DNA of 61,592 nt from NCBI GenBank assembly GCA_964546935.1, contig CAZJLJ010000014.1, forward strand, positions 1 through 61,592, in the 5' to 3' direction. The first letter of the stretch is position 1, and every line of letters starts with the position of its first letter. The notes under the pieces were generated by a model. It ran no database searches. It was given only the letters and a program-made list of their open reading frames with translations, and had not been told where the DNA came from. Position numbers and translations under genes: made by a program. The stretch is from JALYTY01 sp964546935 (GTDB taxonomy: Bacteria; Vulcanimicrobiota; Vulcanimicrobiia; Vulcanimicrobiales; Vulcanimicrobiaceae). Below are positions 25,991 to 33,955 of this stretch, piece by piece.

Positions 25991-26306
25991 GTCGAGCGGC
26001 GAATTCGGAATTGAGCTTCGGCAGTCCGTTCAGATGCACTTGGACACCATTGAAGCCATGGCAAAGCAGGCGAAGGCCCGCATTGCCGGCGACATGGAGG
26101 CTGTGCGTCCGGTAGCGGCTCCGCCTTTTGAACCCCCGTCCACGCCGAAGCGTTACAACGTTTCGTTCGACGACGTTTTCGTTCCCCAAGAGCAGCCGGC
26201 GCCGCCGGCTTTCCAAGAAGCGCCGCAGGCGGCCGTATCGTTCGACGACGTGCTTGCCGGCCAGGTCGACTCCGATGGCATCCCCGTGTGGGAAGAGCCG
26301 CCGTAG
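25989..26306 (+). CDS. Small acidic protein with SFDDV repeats
   Basis: A 105-residue protein I do not recognise. The N-terminal part looks helical (ELRQSVQMHLDTIEAMAKQAKARIAG). The rest is rich in Pro, Ala and Glu and carries two copies of a short motif, VSFDDVFVPQEQP and VSFDDVLAGQVD, which look like short linear interaction motifs in a disordered tail; it ends PVWEEPP. No signal or membrane segment is visible. The start was set at the ATG at 25989, where the protein-like composition begins, although the frame is open upstream inside tsaE. Its start codon overlaps that of divergent tsaE, so any promoter must lie within tsaE. Confidence 0.65.
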   Translation: MSSGEFGIELRQSVQMHLDTIEAMAKQAKARIAGDMEAVRPVAAPPFEPPSTPKRYNVSFDDVFVPQEQPAPPAFQEAPQAAVSFDDVLAGQVDSDGIPVWEEPP

Positions 26307-26370
26307 TTCGCGAATTATCTTTTAACCTAGTGGCCCAGCCGTCTTAGGCTGCGGCCCCTCCACCTTCGTG

Positions 26371-26410
26371 AGCTAATTGCCTTATGTGAGTAAGGGGTTA
26401 GCTTGTTTTT
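26371..26410 (+). terminator. Terminator-like hairpin just upstream of gyrA
   Basis: AGCTAA (26371-26376) pairs with TTAGCT (26398-26403), and an inner stem CCTTA/TAAGG sits inside it. A TTGTTTTT tract ends at 26410, only 13 bases before the gyrA ATG. It could terminate the upstream small gene or attenuate gyrA. Confidence 0.65.
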
Positions 26411-26423
26411 CGTAAGACAGTAG

Positions 26424-28934
26424 ATGCACAACGATATCATCCAACAGGTCAACGTCGAAGACGAAATGCGAGAGAGTTATCTCTCGTATGCTATGTCGGT
26501 TATCGCCTCGCGTGCGCTCCCGGATGTGCGCGACGGCCTAAAACCGGTCCAGCGCCGCATTCTCTATGCGATGCGCGAGATGGGAATGGACCCCGGCAAG
26601 CAGCACCGCAAGTCTGCCGGTATCATCGGTGAAGTTCTCAAGAGCTATCACCCGCACGGCGACAGCTCGGTTTACGACGCGCTCGTGCGCATGGCGCAAG
26701 ACTTTACGTTGCGCTACCCGATGATCGACGGGCACGGAAACTTCGGTTCGATCGACCCGGATCCGCCGGCCGCCTATCGATACACGGAAGCACGGCTTGC
26801 GCGGCCGGCGATGGACGTTCTTGCGGATCTCGATAAAGAGACCGTCCCATTCGTCCCGAATTTCGATAATCAAGGTACTGAACCGAGCGTTCTGCCTGGC
26901 CGTTTGCCGCAGTTGCTGTTGAATGGTTCGAGCGGCATTGCCGTTGGTATGGCGACGAATATTCCGCCGCATAACCTCAGCGAAATCGCCGACGCAATCG
27001 TCGCAGTTATCGACGAGCCGAATATCGACGAAGATAAGCTGATCGACATTGTAAAAGGTCCGGACTTTCCGACAGGCGGCACGATTCTCGGCCAAGAGGC
27101 GCTACGCGAAGCCTACAAGACCGGACGCGGTTCTATCACCATTCGTGGCAAGGCCGAAATCATCGAAGAAAAAGGCCGCCACAAGATCGTGATTTCGGAG
27201 ATTCCGTATCAGGTCTATAAGAGCCGCATCGTTGAGGCAATCGCTGAAGCGCATTCGGAGAAGCGCATCACAGGCATTGCGCGGCTGGACGACGAGTCGA
27301 ACCGTAAAGGTATGAAGGTCGTCGTCGAGCTGCAGAAGAGCGCGACGCCAAAAGTCGTGCTGAATCAGCTCTTCAAGCATACGCCGCTGCAGTCGAGCTT
27401 CGGCTTCAACATGCTTGCGCTTGTGCCGGTTGGCGAACAACGTCCCGACGGTTCGGTTGCGCTCGAACCGCAAGTGCTCAATCTCAAGCAGTTGCTCGAG
27501 CACTTCATCGCGCACCGCAAAGACGTCGTCACGCGCCGCACGCGTTACGATTTGCGCAAAGCCGAAGAACGCGCACATCTGCTCGAAGGTTACCGAATTG
27601 CGCTCGACAACATCGATGAAGTTATCGAGATCGTTCGCGGAAGCCAAACGACCGATGAAGCGAAAACGAAGCTTTCGTCGCGCTTCGGCCTCTCCGAAGT
27701 TCAGGCACAAGCGATCGTCGACATGCGTCTACGTACGCTCGTCGGCCTCGAACGTCAGAAGATCGAAGACGAGTACGCTGAGCTGATCAAGCTCATTGCG
27801 GAATTGCAAGACATCTTGAACAGCCCGCGCCGTGTTGCGCAAATCATCAAGTCGGAAACGTTAGACGTCAAGAAGCGTTTCGGCGACGAACGCCGCACCG
27901 ACGTTCAGCCGGCCGAAGATGAAATCTCGATGGAGCAGCTCGTCCCGAACGTCGACGTCGTTGTGACGTACACGGTCGGCGGCTATATCAAGCGCGTTTC
28001 GGTCGACACGTTCCGCACGCAGAACCGCGGCGGCCGTGGTGTCACCGGCATCTCGAACTTGAAGCGCGAAGACGTCGTGCGCAACTTCTTCGTGACGAAG
28101 ACGCACGATCACGTGCTGTTCTTCACGAACAAGGGACGTGTCTATCGTCTGCGCGGATACGAAATTCCCGACACCACGCGTCAAGCGCGCGGAACGGCGC
28201 TTGTCAATTTGTTGACGCTGCCCCCGGGCGAATACGTCACCGCCGTTTTCCCGATCGACAAGTTTGAAGGCGATCAGTACTTAGTGATGATTACCGAGAA
28301 GGGCGTCATCAAAAAGACGAAGCTCGAAGAGTTCTCGAACGTGCGCCGCAACGGCCTCAACGCGATCAATCTCGACGAAGGCGACAACTTGCTGGCGGTC
28401 GATCTCTCCGACGGCTCGCGCGACATCATTTTGGCGTCGCGTACCGGCATGGCGGTGCACTTCAACGAGAAAGACGTGCGTGCGATGGGTCGCAACGCAC
28501 GTGGCGTAAAGGCGATGACGCTCGAGGGCAACGACGGCATCATTGCGATGGACGTTATCGAAGACGCGCGTCGCGAAGTGTTGCTCGTAACGTCGCAAGC
28601 GTTTGGCAAGCGCACGCCGATCGATGACTACCGCCATACCTCACGCGGCGGCAAGGGCGTGAAGGCGTTCGCGAAGGAACGGGAGGACATCGGCCAGGTT
28701 GTCGATCAGATCATGGTCAACGCCGACGACGAGCTGCTGATGATTACGAGCGGCAACCAGGTTATCCGCATCAAGGTCTCCGACATCCGCAAGGCCGGCC
28801 GTTCGACCAAGGGCGTCCGTCTGCAGCGGCTTGGCGAGGGCGACGAGGTCATCGCGATCACCAACCTTGGCAAGCAGGCCAAACAGATCACGGACATCAC
28901 AGGCGAGCCGGCCGACGGCGTCTCCGCAACCTAG
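26424..28934 (+). CDS. gyrA: DNA gyrase subunit A
   Basis: Type IIA topoisomerase subunit of 836 residues that breaks and rejoins DNA for negative supercoiling. The N-terminus is VNVEDEMRESYLSYAMSVI. The quinolone region reads SYHPHGDSSVYDALVRMAQ with Ser81 and Asp85 at the positions of E. coli Ser83 and Asp87, a sensitive-type pattern. The catalytic Tyr is Y120 in AAYRYTEARL. The C-terminal propeller contains NRGGRGVTGIS, a variant of the gyrase box that supports GyrA rather than ParC. gyrB is not in this window. A terminator-like hairpin lies just before the start. Confidence 0.96.
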   Translation: MHNDIIQQVNVEDEMRESYLSYAMSVIASRALPDVRDGLKPVQRRILYAMREMGMDPGKQHRKSAGIIGEVLKSYHPHGDSSVYDALVRMAQDFTLRYPMIDGHGNFGSIDPDPPAAYRYTEARLARPAMDVLADLDKETVPFVPNFDNQGTEPSVLPGRLPQLLLNGSSGIAVGMATNIPPHNLSEIADAIVAVIDEPNIDEDKLIDIVKGPDFPTGGTILGQEALREAYKTGRGSITIRGKAEIIEEKGRHKIVISEIPYQVYKSRIVEAIAEAHSEKRITGIARLDDESNRKGMKVVVELQKSATPKVVLNQLFKHTPLQSSFGFNMLALVPVGEQRPDGSVALEPQVLNLKQLLEHFIAHRKDVVTRRTRYDLRKAEERAHLLEGYRIALDNIDEVIEIVRGSQTTDEAKTKLSSRFGLSEVQAQAIVDMRLRTLVGLERQKIEDEYAELIKLIAELQDILNSPRRVAQIIKSETLDVKKRFGDERRTDVQPAEDEISMEQLVPNVDVVVTYTVGGYIKRVSVDTFRTQNRGGRGVTGISNLKREDVVRNFFVTKTHDHVLFFTNKGRVYRLRGYEIPDTTRQARGTALVNLLTLPPGEYVTAVFPIDKFEGDQYLVMITEKGVIKKTKLEEFSNVRRNGLNAINLDEGDNLLAVDLSDGSRDIILASRTGMAVHFNEKDVRAMGRNARGVKAMTLEGNDGIIAMDVIEDARREVLLVTSQAFGKRTPIDDYRHTSRGGKGVKAFAKEREDIGQVVDQIMVNADDELLMITSGNQVIRIKVSDIRKAGRSTKGVRLQRLGEGDEVIAITNLGKQAKQITDITGEPADGVSAT

Positions 28935-28982
28935 CGAGATGCCCTACGGGTCTTTAAAGAAGGAGGTAGTACTAAGATACTC

Positions 28983-29309
28983 ATGAGCGCATTGCCAGAC
29001 GTTACACAAAACAACTTTCAGAACGAGGTTCTGAGCAGCGGACAGCCCGTTCTCGTCGATTTTTGGGCACCGTGGTGCGGCCCGTGCCGCATGCTCTCGC
29101 CCGTCGTAGAGAAGATCGCTTCCGCAAATACGGGCAAGGCGAAGTTCGTTAAGCTGAACACGGATGAGAATCCGAGTATTGCCGGTCAGTATCAGGTCTC
29201 GGGCATTCCGTGCCTGATCCTCTTCAAAGACGGTCAGCCTGTCGATCGCATCGTCGGTTACGTTCCGGAGAACGTAATTTCATCGATGTTATCTAAGCAC
29301 GTCGCTTAG
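28983..29309 (+). CDS. trxA: Thioredoxin
   Basis: Small thiol-disulfide oxidoreductase of 108 residues with the complete active site FWAPWCGPCRMLSP and the cis-Pro segment VSGIPCLILFKDGQ. An extra Cys directly follows the cis-Pro (IPC). A strong Shine-Dalgarno (AAGGAGGT) lies 16 bases upstream of the ATG, farther than usual, with TAAGAT in between. It is followed 12 bases later by selA. A reductase would be needed to recycle it; none is in this window. Confidence 0.96.
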   Translation: MSALPDVTQNNFQNEVLSSGQPVLVDFWAPWCGPCRMLSPVVEKIASANTGKAKFVKLNTDENPSIAGQYQVSGIPCLILFKDGQPVDRIVGYVPENVISSMLSKHVA

Positions 29310-29321
29310 ACCAAAATATCG

Positions 29322-30665
29322 ATGTCGGAGACTTTTCGTAGTCTTCCGGCAGTTCATAAGTTGCTAGAGCATCCGTCGATCGCGCCCTACGAGTCTCTCG
29401 TGGGGCGCGATGCTTTGCGCGGGGCGATTGCGCTGGAACTCGATCGCGTGCGCGCCGCCGGCATAGCGGAACCGGCGGAACTAATCGTTGCGCGCGTCGT
29501 TCAGCGCGTGGAAGAGCTTGCGGCAGAGCAGCTGGTCCCGGTCATCAATGCAACGGGAACGCTATTGCACACCAATTTGGGCCGCGCGCCTTTGGCGAAA
29601 CATGCATTTGCTACCGCATGGCAGGCCGCCAAAGGCTATTCGAATCTCGAGTTCGATTTGGCGGCCGGCGAGCGCGGTTCGCGCTACGAGCGCGTAACCG
29701 CGATTCTGCGCGAACTAACCGGCGCAGAGGACGCGTTGGTGGTGAACAACTGCGCGGCGGCGATTTTGCTGCTTCTCGATACGTTCGCTCGCGGAGCGGA
29801 AACGATTGTTGCTCGGAACCAACTTATCGAAATCGGCGGAGGCTTCCGGCTGCCGGACGTTCTTGCGCGAAGCGGCTCAACGCTCATCGAGGTAGGCGCC
29901 ACAAACAAAGTTTATCTCGCCGATTTCAAAGCGGCGTTGTCGCCACGGACGGCACTCATCATGCGCTCCCACCGTTCGAACTTCTCCATCGAAGGCTTTA
30001 CCAGCGACGTCGCACCATCAGATCTGGTAGCGCTTGGGAAGCATGCCGGCGTTCCGGTAGTCGAAGATTTGGGTAGCGGCGCACTCGTTGATTTATCCGA
30101 GTATGGATTGCCTCGCGAAAGAATGGTTCAAGATGCCGTCCGCGACGGCATCGCGCTTACCGCGTTTTCCGGTGACAAACTTTTTGGCGGTCCCCAAGCG
30201 GGCATCATCGTCGGCTCTTCGTCGCAGGTGGCACGATTGAGAAGCAATCCACTCTTGCGAGCACTGCGCGTGGACAAAGTAACTCTAGCGCTGATTGCCG
30301 GTACGGCGGCGCTCTACCGGTCCAAAGAAACGCGCGAAAAAATTCCGTTTTATCGCATGTTGGCCGCTTCTACGGAGCAGCTCCGCGAACGAGGGCGAGC
30401 TTACGCAGAACGCTTTGCCTCCGCACGAATCATTGAGTCTGAAGCGTATGTGGGCGGCGGATCACTTCCCCATGCACGGATCGATTCGATTGCGATTGCC
30501 CTTCCCACATCGTTTGCGGATGATCTGGCGGCGCACTTGCGACGCGCTGCGACTCCGATCGTGTCGCGCGTCGAACAACAAAAAGTTGTTTTGGATCTGC
30601 GAACGATCGAACCGGAGAGTGACGCTGAAGTAATTGCGGCGTTAACGCAACTTCTTTCCGAATAA
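29322..30665 (+). CDS. selA: L-seryl-tRNA(Sec) selenium transferase SelA
   Basis: PLP enzyme of 447 residues that converts Ser-tRNA(Sec) to Sec-tRNA(Sec) with selenophosphate. Family segments are VPVINATGTLLHTNLGRAPL, ALVVNNCAAAILLLLDTFA, EIGGGFRLPDVLARSG, LIEVGATNKVYLADF, and the PLP-lysine motif AFSGDKLFGGPQAG. Length is normal. It follows trxA closely. selB lies about 16 kb downstream; a tRNA-Sec gene and selD were not seen in the window. Confidence 0.96.
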   Translation: MSETFRSLPAVHKLLEHPSIAPYESLVGRDALRGAIALELDRVRAAGIAEPAELIVARVVQRVEELAAEQLVPVINATGTLLHTNLGRAPLAKHAFATAWQAAKGYSNLEFDLAAGERGSRYERVTAILRELTGAEDALVVNNCAAAILLLLDTFARGAETIVARNQLIEIGGGFRLPDVLARSGSTLIEVGATNKVYLADFKAALSPRTALIMRSHRSNFSIEGFTSDVAPSDLVALGKHAGVPVVEDLGSGALVDLSEYGLPRERMVQDAVRDGIALTAFSGDKLFGGPQAGIIVGSSSQVARLRSNPLLRALRVDKVTLALIAGTAALYRSKETREKIPFYRMLAASTEQLRERGRAYAERFASARIIESEAYVGGGSLPHARIDSIAIALPTSFADDLAAHLRRAATPIVSRVEQQKVVLDLRTIEPESDAEVIAALTQLLSE

Positions 30666-30751
30666 CTTACGGTTGCATGGGGAGTGCGCAAGCTGTGTAC
30701 ATTTTCGGACGAAGATGACCAAAATTAGTTGTTTATCTTCGTGTGAAGCGG

Positions 30752-30760
30752 TGGTACAAT
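30752..30760 (+). promoter_or_regulatory. Extended -10 promoter of small RNA unit 1
   Basis: TGGTACAAT: TG one base before TACAAT (30755-30760), eight bases before the conserved RNA block starts at 30769. No convincing -35 is seen. Confidence 0.6.
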
Positions 30761-30768
30761 TTTCACGT

Positions 30769-30836
30769 GTAAGTGAAGACAGAGGTTTAGTCCAATGGCG
30801 TAGCTTGCCAGGGGAGATGCGGAAACGCACCTCCCC
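30769..30836 (+). ncRNA. Putative small RNA, unit 1
   Basis: First of two tandem copies of an unrecognised structured RNA. It begins GTAAGTGAAGAC, contains AGAGGTTTAGTCC, then a small hairpin TGGC(30796-30799)/GCCA(30807-30810) with a 7-base loop holding TAGCTT. A strong hairpin follows: GGGGAGATGCG (30811-30821), loop GAAA, CGCACCTCCCC (30826-30836), with one A-C mismatch. No T tract follows. Compared with unit 2 the upper stem changes on both sides (TGCG/CGCA against ATGT/ACAT) while the GAAA loop is kept, which supports a folded RNA. It resembles no riboswitch or sRNA family I know. Confidence 0.6.
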
Positions 30837-30946
30837 CATCGTCTGCGCGTGAAAGAAACGCACGCATGCATGCAAAGACACACGATTACTGCGAGCGTGA
30901 TGGTGCAAGAAGTCGAAACAATTGGTGCGTAAACTTCGCGACGCTA

Positions 30947-30955
30947 TGGTATAAT
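30947..30955 (+). promoter_or_regulatory. Extended -10 promoter of small RNA unit 2
   Basis: TGGTATAAT with a perfect TATAAT at 30950-30955, six bases before the conserved block starts at 30962. It is the same extended -10 form as unit 1, so promoter and RNA were duplicated together. Confidence 0.7.
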
Positions 30956-30961
30956 CGCAAA

Positions 30962-31040
30962 GTAAGTCGAAGACAGAGGTTTAGTCCAATGGCTTAGCTT
31001 GCCAGGGGAGATGTGAAAACATCTCCCCACGTTTATTTTA
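30962..31040 (+). ncRNA. Putative small RNA, unit 2
   Basis: Second copy. From the conserved start to the base of the main hairpin it differs from unit 1 by one inserted base and one substitution (G to T in the small hairpin loop). The small hairpin is TGGC (30990-30993)/GCCA (31001-31004). The main hairpin is a perfect 10-bp stem, GGGGAGATGT (31005-31014), loop GAAA, ACATCTCCCC (31019-31028), followed by ACGTTTATTTTA, a plausible terminator tail. The expected transcript is about 75-80 bases. It lies directly before the convergent aldehyde dehydrogenase stop. No tRNA, 6S or riboswitch features were recognised. Confidence 0.65.
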
Positions 31041-31044
31041 TGGG

Positions 31045-32577
31045 CTAGGTACTAAACCAACCCGAAGGAACAACGTCGAGATTGACGTTGATCTGCTTCA
31101 CTTCGGTGTATGCTTCGTAGCCGTACGTACCGAGCTCGCGTCCAATGCCGGACTGTTTGTAGCCGCCCCACGGTGCTTCGTTATACGTGGGGTGATAGGT
31201 GTTGATCCAGGTGATGCCCGCACGCATTTTTCGAATAACGCGATGGGCTTTTGCGACATCCTGTGTGAAGACGGCGCCGGCAAGACCGTAAATCGTATCG
31301 TTGGCGACGCGAATTGCATCGGCTTCGTCTTTGAACGTTTGCACCACAAGGACCGGTCCGAAAATTTCCTCACGAACGATGCGCATGCTGGGCGTCGTGC
31401 GATCGAAGATCGTGGGAGCGAGGAAGTTTCCACCTGCGAGCGGCCCCTCGAGGCGTGTCCCGCCGGTGCGCAAACGCGCGCCTTCTTCTTGTCCGATGCG
31501 GACGTAGTTCTCAACTTTCTCCATATGCGGACGCGAAATCAACGGGCCCATTTCGGTGTTGGCATCGAAGCCGTTGCCGATGCGAATCTTTTGTGCTCTC
31601 TCCACGAGCGCACCGACGAATCGATCCGCGATGCTCTCTTGAATAACAAGGCGCGAACCGGCAGAACAGACTTGGCCCGCGTTCGCGTAGATGCCGAAGA
31701 GCGCGTAATCGACTGCCGTATCGAAATCGGCGTCTTCGAAAACGACGTTCGGCGACTTGCCGCCTAACTCGAGAGAAATCTTCTTTAGGTTTCCGGTCGC
31801 GGCGCGCATGATCGAACGTCCGGTCACGGTTCCACCGGTGAACGCTACCTTGTCGACGAGATCGTTTTCGGCAATTTCAGCGCCTACTTCGGGCCCGGCG
31901 CCGAGGACGACGTTTACCACGCCTTCGGGGAACTCAAGTTCTTCGAATAGCGTTGCCAGACGCAGCAGCGAAAGCGGCGTTAATTCGGACGGTTTAATTA
32001 CGCACGTGTTGCCCGCCGCAAGCGCCGGAGCCAGTTTCCACACGCCCATCAGAAGCGGATAGTTCCACGGAATGATTTGTCCGCAAACACCTATCGGCTC
32101 GCGCACCGTGAACGTTTGCGACGGCGCTGGGACATCGAAGGTTTGTCCCTGCGGCTTTGTGGCGAGGCCGGCGTAGTAACGGAAGCAATTTGCCGCGTCG
32201 ACGACGTCGAATTCAGTTTCGCGCAGCGGCTTGCCGTTGTTCAATGTGTCGATGCGTTTGAGCTCATCGGCATGTTCGTCGATCTTATCGGCGAGTTTCA
32301 TTAGCAGGCGCGCACGGTCTTGGGCCGTCATTTCGCCCCACGGACCTTCGTGGAACGCGCGGTGAGCGCTTTGAATGGCGCGTTTTGCATCTTCACGCGT
32401 ACCCTCGGCGACGTCCGCAATCTTAGCACCCGTTGCGGGATCTATAAGTGCGCGCGTATTGCCGTTTGATGCTTCGCACCACCGGCCGTCAACGTACATC
32501 AGTGTCGTTCCGCCGGAGCGCGGCAGATTCCGCAAAAGTTGCTCGGCGCTTACAGCGCTCGGAGCGAGCGTATCCAT
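31045..32577 (-). CDS. Aldehyde dehydrogenase, probably for 4-aminobutanal
   Basis: NAD(P)-dependent aldehyde dehydrogenase of 510 residues. The cofactor region has PWNYPLLMGVWKLAPALAAG and FTGGTVTGRSIM; the general-base motif is LELGGKSPNVVFED and the catalytic Cys lies in NAGQVCSAGSRL. Its closest families are betaine-aldehyde/aminobutyraldehyde dehydrogenases. It is the third gene of gabT-patA-aldehyde dehydrogenase, 7 bases after patA, so oxidation of 4-aminobutanal to GABA is the likely job; other amino-aldehydes remain possible. Confidence 0.9.
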   Translation of the reverse strand: MDTLAPSAVSAEQLLRNLPRSGGTTLMYVDGRWCEASNGNTRALIDPATGAKIADVAEGTREDAKRAIQSAHRAFHEGPWGEMTAQDRARLLMKLADKIDEHADELKRIDTLNNGKPLRETEFDVVDAANCFRYYAGLATKPQGQTFDVPAPSQTFTVREPIGVCGQIIPWNYPLLMGVWKLAPALAAGNTCVIKPSELTPLSLLRLATLFEELEFPEGVVNVVLGAGPEVGAEIAENDLVDKVAFTGGTVTGRSIMRAATGNLKKISLELGGKSPNVVFEDADFDTAVDYALFGIYANAGQVCSAGSRLVIQESIADRFVGALVERAQKIRIGNGFDANTEMGPLISRPHMEKVENYVRIGQEEGARLRTGGTRLEGPLAGGNFLAPTIFDRTTPSMRIVREEIFGPVLVVQTFKDEADAIRVANDTIYGLAGAVFTQDVAKAHRVIRKMRAGITWINTYHPTYNEAPWGGYKQSGIGRELGTYGYEAYTEVKQINVNLDVVPSGWFST

Positions 32578-32584
32578 AGATTCC

Positions 32585-33955
32585 TTACCCCGCTTTTACG
32601 AGAGTCGACATGGTTTTGAGAGACTGCCCGACCGCGTTGCAAACGTAATCGGCTTGTTCTTCGGTTATGGTCAGTGGCGGTTCGATTCGAATCACACGTG
32701 CGTTTACGAGTGTGCCCGAGACGAGCACTCCGCGATCGAGCAAGCGTTTCGCAAATTCGAATCCGGACTTGTCGTCGTTGAATTCGAGAGCGATCAGGAG
32801 CCCCTTGCCTCTCGCCTCAACTACGATCTCCGGATAAGGCGCGCTTGCTTTGCGCAGTCCGTCCAGCATCCGCGTGCCCAAGCGGGCGGCGCGTTGTGGT
32901 AATCGTTCCTCAATGAGCACGTTGATCGTTGCAAGCGCAGCGGCGCACGCAAGCGGGTTTCCGCCGAACGTCGTTGTGTGCAAAAACGGGTTGTCGAAGA
33001 GTCTTGAAAAGACTTCTCGGCTTCCGATCACTGCGCCGGCGGGCATAACGCCTCCGCCGAAAGCTTTGGCTAAACACAGAATATCCGGCGCAACACCGTA
33101 GTGCTCGAAGCAGAACATTTTGCCGGTGCGTCCCATACCGGTTTGCACTTCGTCCAAGATCAGCAAAGCACCGAACTCGTTGCACAACGCGCGAACTCCG
33201 CGTAGATAGTTTGCGTCGGGAATGTTCACGCCGCCTTCGCCTTGGATCGGCTCGAGCAACACCGCGCCGACGTCTTCGCCAACCATTTTCAGTCGTTCGA
33301 ACTTATCGTGCAATGCGTCCAAATCGTTGAACGGAAAGTGTTCGATTCCCGGAAGCAGCGCTCCGAACGGACGGCGGAATTCACCCTTTGCGCTAACGGA
33401 AAGAGAGCCGAAGCTCTTGCCGTGGAAGCCTTTTGTCGCCGCAATGATCGTTTGTTTCTGCGGATTATACGCCCGGGCTAGCTTAAGCGCCGCTTCGACC
33501 GTTTCGGTTCCGCTGTTGCAGAAAAACGTGTACTGCAAGTTCGGCGGCGTTAGCATCGAAAGCGTTTTCGAGAGCATGGCGCGCAATGGATCGAGAAGGT
33601 CCTGGCTGTGTAGCGGCTGGCGTGCTAGTTGTGCCTCGACGGCTGCGATGACTTTCGGGTGGCGGTGTCCCACGTTAAAGATACCGAATCCGCCAAGACA
33701 ATCGATGTATTCGCGACCTTGCACGTCCCGATAGCTATTCGGGCCCGCGTCACTCCACTCGACGACGGCACCTGCGCCGTCTACCTTTGTGGCTTTGCGA
33801 TATTCGAGGAAACCGGGGTTCACATGGTCGCGGAAATTTTCAACGGTTTCTCTCGTGATCCACGATGCCTGTTCCGGCGTAATCGTGGACGATTGAATTA
33901 AGTCGAGTATTTTTTGCGTATACTCGAATACTTCAGACTCTCTGCGTTCAAGAAT
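32585..33955 (-). CDS. patA: Putrescine aminotransferase PatA (unusual start)
   Basis: Class III PLP aminotransferase that moves the amino group of putrescine to 2-oxoglutarate, giving 4-aminobutanal. It follows E. coli PatA nearly motif by motif: HVNPGFLEYRK, YIDCLGGFGIFNVGHRHP, CNSGTETVEAALKLA, LILDEVQTGMGRTGKMF, ILCLAKAFGGGVMPAGA. A GTG at 33823 would remove 44 residues that still match the family (ILDLIQSSTITPEQASWITR then ETVENFRDH). In that frame no ATG, GTG, TTG or CTG exists upstream. An ATT at 33955 lies 6 bases after a perfect GGAGGTGA and gives 456 residues, about the size of E. coli PatA. The alternative is a TTG at 33951 overlapping the gabT stop, plus a frameshift or a base missing from an A6 run (33911-33916). 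Confidence 0.9.
   Translation of the reverse strand: MLERRESEVFEYTQKILDLIQSSTITPEQASWITRETVENFRDHVNPGFLEYRKATKVDGAGAVVEWSDAGPNSYRDVQGREYIDCLGGFGIFNVGHRHPKVIAAVEAQLARQPLHSQDLLDPLRAMLSKTLSMLTPPNLQYTFFCNSGTETVEAALKLARAYNPQKQTIIAATKGFHGKSFGSLSVSAKGEFRRPFGALLPGIEHFPFNDLDALHDKFERLKMVGEDVGAVLLEPIQGEGGVNIPDANYLRGVRALCNEFGALLILDEVQTGMGRTGKMFCFEHYGVAPDILCLAKAFGGGVMPAGAVIGSREVFSRLFDNPFLHTTTFGGNPLACAAALATINVLIEERLPQRAARLGTRMLDGLRKASAPYPEIVVEARGKGLLIALEFNDDKSGFEFAKRLLDRGVLVSGTLVNARVIRIEPPLTITEEQADYVCNAVGQSLKTMSTLVKAG

Larger units (their letters stand above)
30666..31044. other. Gene-free stretch between selA and the aldehyde dehydrogenase, holding two small-RNA units
   Basis: No protein-coding gene is credible here. 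The stretch holds two promoter-plus-hairpin units in tandem on the plus strand, described separately. The roughly 110 bases between them include a CATGCATG palindromic run but nothing else I recognise. Confidence 0.7.

Noticed and set aside
31005..31028. Terminator of the aldehyde dehydrogenase operon on the minus strand
   Set aside because: On that strand no T tract follows the stem; the plus-strand direction fits better.
30769..31040. tRNA-Sec or another tRNA near selA
   Set aside because: No acceptor stem, T-loop motif or long variable arm fits; the repeats fold as simple hairpins.
30769..31040. A known riboswitch for the aldehyde dehydrogenase operon
   Set aside because: The units are on the opposite strand, at the 3' end of that operon, and lack the signatures of the classes I know (TPP, SAM, cobalamin, glycine, c-di-GMP, guanidine).
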